From the NCBI GenBank assembly GCA_026261815.1, contig JAMPIT010000493.1, forward strand, positions 3,861,501-3,925,500: 64,000 bases of DNA, written 5' to 3'. Numbering within the stretch: position 1 is the stretch's first letter; each line of letters opens with the position of its first letter. Below are positions 1 to 17,300 of the stretch, in pieces. The notes beneath the pieces were generated by a model. That model had not been told where the DNA came from and searched no databases. It saw only the letters and a list, made by a program, of their open reading frames with translations. Source of the stretch: Monarcha castaneiventris obscurior (taxonomy: Eukaryota > Chordata > Aves > Passeriformes > Monarchidae). The translations under genes and the position numbers were made by a program.

Positions 1-538
1 GAATTTATATTGTAGAGGAAACACTCCTGGAGAGACTTCCAGCTTTTGAGCCTGCTGCTCTAAAAAAGTGTTGAAAGGTGTAGTGTGGCTCTTACAGCAC
101 AAAACGCATCCCAGCCTGCTCAGCTGACCTAAATAACCTGCTGCAGGGCAAGGTGCTCCTTGCTGCACACCCTGCACGACTGTGGCTTGTCTGTTCATGC
201 CTGTGCTCTTTGTGGAGCCCCTGGTGCTGGGTGTTGGGGGGGCTGAGGGCACCCCACTAGAGGGCACCCCCATTCCATGAAGGGCCTGCCCTTTGCTGGT
301 ACTGAAAGGCCACTGGTCCTGTCAGAGATCAGGATCTCCTGCCAGACCAGCCCTCCTGCTGCTTGTGGAGGGGAGTTCTCCCACCTCCATGGCAGAGTTG
401 TGTGGTTTCTGTACATAGGATGCAAGCGTTGCTCTAGGTGGTTCACCATCCGGGGAATGTGTTCCTCAAATCCTTCCTGCTCTGCACTGAAGTGCCTGGG
501 CAAGAAAAGGAACTGACAAACCGTTCTTGTCTCCACAG
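1..538 (+). other. UBE2O: UBE2O intron, 3' part
   Basis: Non-coding sequence running up to the acceptor (tctccacag) of the first UBE2O exon in the window. I see no repeat or other gene in it. Upstream exons of the gene lie outside the window. Confidence 0.8.
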
Positions 539-8224
<7,686 letters not shown>

Positions 8225-11169
8225 AACCATCAGGTTAGGGACAGGCAGGTGCAGGGGAGAAGGGAAAGCAGCAGAAAGTAAATTGGCAAATGCTGTTACC
8301 AATCAACTGGCTTCTCCTTCCAGCTTTTCTTCCTCAGCTTGGTTTGTTCCAAAGAAGGTGGTAGGCCTGATTGCTCCTCTGAGGAAAGGTTGTTTAAGCA
8401 TGAATAACTCTTTGCCCCCAACCCCTCTTCCTTCCCCCTGTCCCATGTACGTGCTCTTCTTGCAAGTTTGACCCTGCAATGGTAAGATTTGAAACCTGCA
8501 CAGAAGCAGTCTTGCAGCCACGTTCCCTCTGCACTTTCATCTTGGGGCACCTTTCCACACAAGGACTCTTCCCACCCAGCACTACACCCAGCAGTTTGTT
8601 CTGGTGGGGTTCCAGCCAGGAGAAGGGATTGCTGTAGTTTCTGGAAATGAAGGGCAATGCCCTCCCAGTCTTTTATTTTTTCTCGGCATTCCCATGGGTT
8701 CTATGAAGTCTACCCCAGCTTATCTGTACTTAGACATTGGATTGTGTTTGCATTGGAGTTGTCTACACCATACGGAGTTGCTCTAGTCTTAGTTGTTCAC
8801 CCATAGCTACGAGGTTCTTCCAGTTGGGATTGGTAGGCAGGGCCAGAGCTCTGCCCTGGCACTGGTGCTGCCCTGGGAGTGCTGCAGACTTCCCATCCAG
8901 TTCTGCAACTTCCAGGTCAGTCTCCTGGAGGCAAGTCTAGCCATCCCCACTTCTTTTTCTCCAGAGTGAGGCAAACTTCCCTTTCCCTACCACGCATGCC
9001 TGTCTTCTAGAAATACATGGGATTCGGGGTTCTGCCCTCATTACTTGCTTAGGTATCTGTGTCTTTTGTTCCCAGCCATCCCGGCTGTCACACAGCAGTA
9101 CACCCACCCTGGATCCCAGCGTCACCCGGGCTGGCAGCAGCGAGTGCTGCTGGGGCCTGGTGTAGCTCTGGATGAGCCCGGCGTGGCTGCTGCTCCCTCA
9201 TCCAGCTGCACACGGGTGTTCTGGAGCCGTTGGGGGCAGGGTCACCGCAGGGAGGCCGTGTCATGGCGAGGCCCCGTTGTGGCAGCAGCCCCGGTGCTGG
9301 TTCCTGTGCTGTTACAGCAGCGCTGGTTTGGGCTGTTATCAGCTCCTGCCCTTGCCAGCCGTTTCCCACGGCGGCTTGGCTGCGGGCACAGCACATCCCA
9401 TCCCTAATCCCAACCACGGCACTGCCAGTCGCTCTGGGAAACACCTGGTGAGGGCAGCCTGTGTTTCACAGCCTGAGCTGGCCACTGAGAGCACTTTGAA
9501 GCAGTGACTTGCCAGAGTCCCCGGGTCAAGTCCCCTTCCTGAGGCCTCTGGTGCTGTCTGCACACACCTTCACTTGGAGCTGGGCGGTCGCACTCCAGCC
9601 CTGCTATCTTTGCCTGGTGCTCAGGCATTGGAGAGGCTCCCACGTAGCATCTACGGGGAGCACAGCCTGTCAGGGAGAGTCCTTCCAGCTGCACAGGGAC
9701 ACAGTGGTGCCAGGCTTCCCGGGGAGGAGTCGTGCTGAGCACGTGGCTCTGCCAGAGGTAAGGATGGAGCCACAGCTCTCCTTTGCTTTTGCTCTCGCTC
9801 AGTATGGCTGTGGTTAGAAATGCAGAACTGGAGAATCCCAGGATGTTGGTGTGGTGCTTTTTGCTCCCAGAAACACCAAGGGCTGCACTCACCAGCCCAA
9901 ATCCATGCCCCCTCCCCAGCTCCCTGTGCTTTCCTGCTGCTCCTGTGATGCTCCTGAGCCAGGGGCTGGCTGCACAAAGCCCTCATCGTGGCCCCATCCA
10001 CCATCGGGATTTTGGAAGACGAGTCCTTTTCCCGGTGTTCCCGAGGATGCAGGGCTTGGCTGTGATGAAGACCTGGGCTGCAGAGCTCTCCAGACACTGC
10101 TCTGTGGGTGGATCATCTGTGCAGCAGCTCCGGCACTGCTTCAGGAGCCCTCCCTGCCTGGCAGGTGGGAAGTCTGGCAGATCCCGCTTTGGGGTGCAGA
10201 GAGGGGCTGGGAGCCGCGGGCGGGGCAGGGCGAGCTGGAGCTGCAGCCATGGCCACGTCCGGGAGCGAACGGATCCCTTTGAGCAGAGCACGGGAGCGTC
10301 TCGGAGGGCTGGGGGCGGGCAGGGGCACGGCTGAGGCCACTGCTCCAGGGCAGGGGAACAGCAGGCAGAGGGGCTGACTGCAGGCAAAACCAGGCTGGTG
10401 ATCCAGACACTGACCACCCTCTGTCCCCTGAGCCGGGCTGTGGCTGCCCCTAGACCCACAGGACCAGGGACGGAGGAAAGGAGAAACCCTCTGGGGATGG
10501 AGGAGCTATAGGGTTCCCCTTTTCCCCTCCTTTACTCTGCAGCTCTCATCTCACAGGGCAGGGGGATCGGGCAGGCACCACGTCCTCCCCTTTGCCCAAA
10601 AAGTCTCTGGTCCTAGACAAGAGCTTTTGCACAGGCTGGGCTCCCTCCGAGGAGGTGTTTGTTGGCCTTCTGGAAGGGGACGCTGCTCCCCCCAGCACCG
10701 CTCGCTCTCTGCAGCTGTCCCAAACCCGAGCGTGCACAGAGGTTTACAAATTTTCTAAAGCTTTTGATAATGTGAAGCTCCTGGGTGATGAGGTTGGTGG
10801 TGAGCACACTGCAGCTATGTAATTTTTTGTGTATGTATGTAATATTTAAGGGTAACAAAATTTAAAAGGCTAAAACCTTAAAAAAAAATTAAAAACACAC
10901 AAAAAAAGCCAAAGCATGATGCATATTGTTAGCCTTAAAACTGGCTACACGACTGTGTGATGTACAAATGAGAGCAGCCTGTAACTGTTTTAAGTGCTGG
11001 GGGTGGGAAAGCAGCATTACAAAATCAGTTTGTAGCCTTGATTCTGTACAGTATTTAATGAATAAAAAAAACAAACCTGACTATTGAGGCCATGCTTAGA
11101 GGTGTGTCGTTCACGTGCAGATGTGGATGCTTGGTTGCTTATGATATATGTATAAAGTGCTGTGTGACC

Positions 11170-11175
11170 ATTAAA
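11170..11175 (+). terminator. UBE2O: Polyadenylation signal ATTAAA (UBE2O, candidate)
   Basis: ATTAAA variant followed by a T-rich run. It lies 56 bases before a canonical signal, so it may be an alternative end. Confidence 0.45.
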
Positions 11176-11225
11176 ACTTTTTTTACCTGCAGATTTTTTT
11201 TTTTTTGTTTGGCTAACCAAGGTGT

Positions 11226-11231
11226 AATAAA
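11226..11231 (+). terminator. UBE2O: Polyadenylation signal AATAAA (UBE2O, preferred)
   Basis: Canonical AATAAA followed within ~40 bases by a GT-rich stretch (tctgtgagtagttctgtgag), the usual downstream element. It is at the end of the AT-rich UTR-like tract. Confidence 0.65.
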
Positions 11232-11250
11232 GGAGGGAAGATGACTTGCC

Positions 11251-13095
11251 ATTAAATTTTGCCTCTGTGAGTAGTTCTGTGAGTTGTCTCTTTCTTTCCC
11301 CCACCACCCCCTGCCACGCTCCTGGCACATGCCCCTCTCCAGCGCATCCCCGCGCCAGCCTCGGGGCTGGATGGGGGCCCGCTGGCTGAAGCCGAGGCCG
11401 GCGAGCCCAGAGGGATCCAGGCAGGTCTGGCAGGCAGGGGCTGCCTCTGTGGCTCCCTAGAAACAGTTCCCCGAGCCCCTGATTTACAGAGGGCATCTGG
11501 CAGGCTGGGGGTTTTTGTTTCCTGTGGTCCTTGCTGGTGCGTGGTGCCCGCGGGTGGCTCAGTCTGTGCCCCAGCACGGCTGCTGGCGGCCCCGGTGATC
11601 ATGGCCCGACTTGAGGCAAAAAAAAAAAACCCCTTTTGCAGCCCCCCAGCCTGGTAGGCCCCCGGGAGCTCTGCCCTGCCCCTCACCTCACCTCAGCACC
11701 CAGGTAAGTGTGTGATGGATGAGGTTGGATGCAGCCGTGTCCGAGCCGCTGGGGTCCGAGGGCATCCCGCACCTGCCGGGTGCTGCTGGAATGCGGAGTC
11801 CTCCCTGCTGCGGAGTCGGGAGTCCTGGCTCGTGTTTTGTCCCCCCGGGGGCCCTCCCTGGCCCCCTCAGCCTGCAGGAGCAGCTCGCGGGGCACGGCAG
11901 GGGCAGTGTCTCGGTGTGCGGGGACTCGCGGCGGTGCTGGAGCTGTTCACAGCACCCTCTGCCCCCTCCCTGGGTCCCGGGAGCGAGGGGCTGTGCGGGA
12001 GCGGCAGCCCGGGAAGGGCCCTTCGCTGCCGTCCGGCAGGTTTTGGAAGCAGATGGGTGATGGCGGAGCTGTGCAGCGAAACCCGGGAAAGGGAGGGCAG
12101 GGGCGATCCCGGCCAGCCTGCTGCTGAGAGCCACACAGCCCTGCCGGGAGCCGCCTGCAGGGAGCCTTTCAGGCGCTGCGAGCCCGAACGGCTCCGCTCT
12201 GCTGGTCCGTGTGCCCTGACAGAGACGGCGAGAGCTCTGAGCGCATCCCCTGCCATGGGCTCTCCCTCCAGCAGCTCAACAGGGTTAGAGAGTTATTGCT
12301 CAGCCTGTTTTTACACCTGGCCCGATGCCACGGGGAAAATAACTTTATTTCGGGAGGTGGTTCCCAGCTGCTGCCTGCCCTGCTGGCTCAGGAACAGGGC
12401 TCCTCTCCATGAGCAAGTGAGGCCATGGGGGAAGGACAATCGTGCTCTTCTTTCCCGGATCTGCCATCCTAATTGCATACTTTGCAGTTGAATAAATGCA
12501 AACAGCCACCACTGTTTACTCTTCTGCTTTGTACTTGAGCGCTGAAAATGAGGTTTAATTACTGCAATTTTATACCAAAGAGGCTGAGTAATCCCCCTCA
12601 GGCAAGCCCCAGGCCACGGACCTGTAGCAGGGCTCCAGCTGGCCCCGGGCAGCCCGAGAAAAGGGATGCGAGAGCCCCGCAAAGGGCCCCTGCTGCCGGC
12701 AGAAAGCCAAACCCCTCAGCTCCAACGACCCCCTCCTTGAACCTCTTCCATGAGCCCTTCCCTGCTGTCGTTCAGATGCACCGAACTTTCCTGAGGATGC
12801 CCCCAAGGACTCCCTGGATACGATCAGCCCCAGCGTGAGGCTGAGCAGGGAGGCATCGCTGCACCCCAAAAATGGGGGTGGGTGGTGGCAGCAATGCTCC
12901 ATGTCCTGCGTCCTCATCATCTCCCCTGGGAGCATCTGAGGGCCCCTCGTTTTGTGCTGCTCCTGGCCCCAGGATGTCAGGGAGCAAAGGGCTGCAGCAC
13001 CTGTCCTGCTGTCCGTGCAGCCAGGCCGTGGGGGAGCCCTGCCCCTGCCAGCAGCCGTGAGCTCGGATTCAAAACCCAGGGAGGATTTTTTTTTT
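11251..13095. other. Convergent intergenic spacer between UBE2O and SPHK1
   Basis: About 1.8 kb between the inferred 3' ends of the two converging genes. It is GC-rich to about 12.2 kb and more mixed after that. An isolated AATAAA occurs near 12.49 kb. I see no coding exon, RNA gene or clear repeat. Confidence 0.6.
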
Positions 13096-13109
13096 TGCAA
13101 ACGCTAGAT

Positions 13110-13115
13110 ATTTAT
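13110..13115 (-). terminator. SPHK1: Polyadenylation signal AATAAA (SPHK1, distal candidate)
   Basis: tttatt on the + strand, AATAAA on the - strand, downstream of the SPHK1 stop. Confidence 0.5.
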
Positions 13116-13187
13116 TTTGCATTTCTCACAAGAATAAACTCCGCTTCTACAGGAAGCTTTGGGTAGAAACATTCTTAAAAAAGTCGG

Positions 13188-13193
13188 TTTATT
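13188..13193 (-). terminator. SPHK1: Polyadenylation signal AATAAA (SPHK1, proximal candidate)
   Basis: tttatt on the + strand, AATAAA on the - strand, about 395 bases past the SPHK1 stop codon. Confidence 0.55.
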
Positions 13194-13587
13194 GTATTAG
13201 ATCTATTGGTCCTGACCCTCCCTGGGGGGTGGCACTGGCTCTGGGGCGGGGACACAGCAATGCCACCGTGTGCGTCCGAGCTGGGGAAGGGACGGGGCTG
13301 TGCCGGCGCAGCCGCCTGGGGGTCGGGACCTCGTACCAGGATAAAACACGCTGGCATCTCGCCGACACCGAGTACCTGATGGGGCTTGTGGCTCATTTTT
13401 GGGACAGCACTGGTGGCTGGCCCAAGGGGGTAAAGCTAAGCATGGGGGCAAGCGAGGGGATCAGCCCCATGCCCCCCAAGACCTATTGCTATGGAAGAAG
13501 GGGGTTCCTGAGTGGGAGGAAGGCTCTGCCACCCTGGCGCCGGGCCGTGCCGGCAGCTCAGCGCTGCAGGGAGGGCGAATGTGGAGC

Positions 13588-14362
13588 TCAGGAGCCGCTG
13601 AGGACGCGGCAGAGGCGGGAATGGACCTGGCCCTGCACGGGCTCGCAGGCCAGCGCCTCCCCATCCACTGTCATGATGCCCGCAGCCACCCGCGGCTCCA
13701 GGCGGAACGCCTGGACGGGGACGTAGCACAGGTGGGGACAGTTCAAGTCCAGGTGGGTCCCCCTGGACATGGCCAGGAAGAGCTTCAGCAGCGTCACGCG
13801 GCTGATGCCGGCCTTCATGTAGAAGAGGTGGATGCAGCTGTCGTGCAGCCGGGCCGCCGGTGCCATCAGCAGGTTGGTGCCCAGGTGGGACTGGTAGATG
13901 GCATAGACCAGGACAAACTCCTCCTCGGGGACCACGGTCCAGTGCGCGGGCACGGGCTGGCCCAGCGGCACCAGCAGCGAGTCGGGGGGCGGGGAGCCGG
14001 GTGCTTCCGTCCCCGCCGGCTGCGGGATGTGGCCGTTGGTGACGGGCGCGTGGGGGTCCCGGGGTGCCGGGGAGCTGCCCTGCTCCGTGGCCATGGGCAG
14101 GTAGGACAGGCGGCCCTGGTACACCCTGAGCTTGGCCAGGCACTGCAGGGTGCCCAGGGTGAAGCGGGCACTGCCCAGCCAGCGGTACTTCTCGCTGTCG
14201 ATGTCCACGTCCGAGATGAAGCCCCAGCCAAAGCCCAGGAAGGAGAAGAAGCGCTTGCCCGAGGCCGTGCTCAGCGACACCAGGTCCATCTGTGTGTACA
14301 GCCCCTTGCACAGGATGAAGGTGCAGTTCGTCAGCAGCTTTTTCTTGGCGACGTGGTCGTAG
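13588..14362 (-). CDS. SPHK1: SPHK1 terminal coding exon
   Basis: Acceptor ccctcacag, 775 nt, ending in TGA at 13588-13590. Encodes the C-terminal half: LLTNCTFILCKGLYTQMDL, GFISDVDIDSEKYRWLG, a Pro-rich linker, HWTVVPEEEFVLVYAIYQSH and FRLEPRVAAGIMTVDGE. Confidence 0.94.
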
Positions 14363-17300
14363 CTGTGAGGGATGGACAGGGTGAGTTTGGAGCTTGGGAC
14401 TGCTCCTGCTGCCCCAGCATCCACCTGCAGACCTCACCCCTGTGTCATGGCTGGGACATGTCCCAGCTGGGTGACAGTGTCCCTCAGGAACAGCTGCTGG
14501 GAGTGCTTTTGCTGGGGGTGGGAGGGATAAACCAGTTCCTGAAAGAAGGAACTGAGTCAGGGCAATCCTGGTCCCCCACATCGCAGGACTGGCTGTGCCT
14601 GGGGTGGGTCCTTTGGGTTAAAGCTTTACCAGTCTGAGCCCAGAGCAGAGAAAGGGAGTGGGAGGCATTAATCCCTTGCTCACAGCCGTGGCTGTGCCGC
14701 ACCAGCCTGTGGGAGTGAGGACTCTGACATGCACCCCTGGGCATCCCAGCACCCTCCCCTGGGCCGCAGCCCCACACAGCCTTTCTCTTCCCTCATCCCC
14801 GCCTGGTTCCAGTGCAGCCCCAAGTGCTGGCGGGTGCAGGGGGCAGTGGGTGCCCCACGGGGCTGGGACTCACCCTGCATAGTAGTTGATGGAGGCAGCC
14901 AGGGCATTCCCAGAGCCTCCTGGCAGGATACACAGTGGCTTCTTCATGGCTTCCTTCCAGTCCGGACGCTCCATGAGCCCGTTCACCACCTGCAGGGATG
15001 AAGGAGCCTGTGGTACCCAAGGCACCCAGCGGGTCCTGCCCAGCCTAGGGGGAGCAGAGCCCACAGTGCCCCTGCCCAGGGCAGCACAGAGGCCATGGCT
15101 GCTTTGCTGCAAGCGTGGTGCCATGTCCTCTTTGCCATTCCCTGCCTGACTCAGTGACTCAGAGCCTGTCTCCTCCCCAAGGAACCCCCTTCTCCCAGCC
15201 CTCTGCCCATCCCCGTGGTGCCCCTCACCTCGAATAGCAGCCCGTCCCCAGACATGACCACCAGCGTGTCCCACTGTGACAGGTCCTCATCTCGCACCTT
15301 CTCATGCGCATGGTGGGGCCTTTCTGTCGGGGAAAGTGGAGAGATTTGAGCATCACCCTCCGTCCCTCTGCCCTTCCTGCTGCCACCCCCCAGACAGTGA
15401 CTCCAGCCCCAGATGGTGACCCCAGCCAGGGATGCAGGAGGCAAGGCAGTCACTCCTCAAGTGCAACCATCCTGTAGGACCCAGAGCTGCGCTGATGCAG
15501 GGAGCCAGAGGCCCTTGGAGGAACCTGTCCCCATGTGGCAGTGCCCAGGTAGGATCCCTGGGCAGGAAGGGAGGAGGAGGACAAGGAGGAGCTGCTCATG
15601 GACTCACCGGTGACGAAGACAGTGGTGGCGATGTCGGCCTCGGCCAGCATGGGCTGCACCACTGCCTGGAAGTCATCGAGGGCGCGGCCGGAGCCGCTCT
15701 GTGGGTTCAGCAGCACCAGCGCGTGGCAGGGCCGGGGCAGCACCCCATAGCTGTCACCTGGGGGGGACAGGGGGCTCAGGGTGCTGGGTCATGGCCCTGC
15801 CCTGGGAGGGCATTGCCAGCCAGAGCGGCATTTGCCAAAACCAAAAGGGGAAGGGGAACTGGCCCTCCCCCATCCTCACAAGCTCCCTGGGCTGCATCCC
15901 CGCCCAGAGGCAACAGGGGTGAGCAGGGATGGAGGGTCCCTGCTGGGAATACTGGGGAGGTGGCAGAGATGGGACACAGGGGCCTGCAGGGACTCATCTT
16001 GAGCTCCCCTGCAATCAGCAGAGATGTTCACACCCAGGATGGAGCCCTGCAGCACTCCAGCCATACCAGAGTGGGGGGGGAGGTGAGAACTCCAGGTCTC
16101 AATTCCCCACATCCACCCAGATGGAGCGGGGCCAGGACAGACAGTTGTGCTGGCAGACGGACGCTCCTGCTTCCCCTGCTCCCCACGGGGCTCAGGTTTC
16201 GCCTGCGAGGGCCTCGGCCCGGTTGTAATTACAAGCCTGGCAGGGGTCCCATCCCTCTGCCTCCCCAGTTGCTTCCAGCCTCTCCTTCCCCAAGCCCAGT
16301 GGTCCCCGTGCAGGGGGACAGGGGGAGGCCACTGAGCTGCCCCGGGAGGGAGGCACAGGGAGGAAGAGGAGGAGGGCAGGATCCCCAGGTGCTGCTGGGC
16401 ACCCCGGGCCCTGAAGCGAGGGAGGGCAGCGGCCTCAGGCTCTCACAGCGCCTCTGCAGTTCCCTGGCTCTGCAGGGGGAAGCCAGTTTTGGGGCGGCTG
16501 GGGGTGTCCCCCCCAGCTCTGGGCCCCCGAGCTGTGCCCAGGGCCCAGAGGGGTGCGGGTGCCCACCCCAGCACACGGGCCCAGCACAAAGCTGCAGCTG
16601 CTGAGTCAGGACAGAGAGGCCTTTCCCAGCACTGTCCTGGGCCGGGAGCCCCCTCTCAGCTCCTCTGGGCTGGGGTGCCCCCACTTCATCTGCACACCCA
16701 CAGTGATTTGAGCTGTTTGAACACACGAGCTAAGCCCCTCCTGCCACCCACAGTGGGGACAGAGGTGGGGAGAGGTGAACCTGGGGCCATGGAGGTCACC
16801 TCCCCTGGGTGGCACCCGGCATCACACCAGTCACGGCCACGAGCTCCACAAGCTGCCTGTGGGGAGGGGGGACTGGAGCATCCCATCTCCATGCCCGTGC
16901 CAGCCCTGGGAGCACACAGAGCTCTGCTGATTTCATCACCATCAGGATTATTTCCTGGCCCCATGGATGACCCAGTGGTGCCGTCACCCTCCAGGACACC
17001 TCCTTGGCCCTTTGCCAGCCGCTTGGGACCTGCCACCAAGTCCACAACAAAGATCTGCCTGTGCAAGCTCCAGGGCTGAGCCTGGCCCTGGGCACTGGCT
17101 CCAGGCTGGCTCCGGGTGCTGGCTCCAGGCTGGCTCCAGGCACTGGCTCCAAGCTGGTTTTCCCCACTGCTGCCCAGGCCCCCCCTCCCTCCCCAGCCCC
17201 TTATCAGTGGGTTCCAGACACAAAGGGACCAGCTGCCCTCAGGGAAAGCAGTGAAGCACACAGAGCAGAGGCCATTCCAGCTTGGGTCAGGGATAACAAA

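Larger units (their letters stand above)
8225..11250 (+). other. UBE2O: Probable UBE2O 3'UTR
   Basis: About 3 kb without a convincing gene. The last ~450 bases are AT-rich and UTR-like (runs such as tgtatgtatgtaatatttaa), then two polyadenylation signals and a GT-rich downstream element. The 5' three quarters are GC-rich and not otherwise explained. I infer one long 3'UTR; a shorter alternative end cannot be excluded. Confidence 0.6.
13096..13587 (-). other. SPHK1: Probable SPHK1 3'UTR
   Basis: Sequence between the TGA at 13588-13590 and the two minus-strand AATAAA signals. Compact and without other features. Confidence 0.6.

Noticed and set aside
13399..14637. 412-codon open frame on the + strand opposite the SPHK1 terminal exon
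   Set aside because: It lies antisense to clear SPHK1 coding sequence; GC-rich codons on one strand leave the other open by chance. No family resemblance.
15432..16604. 390-codon + strand open frame in SPHK1 introns
   Set aside because: Crosses SPHK1 exon 2 in antisense and continues through GC-rich intron; the composition is chance-like.
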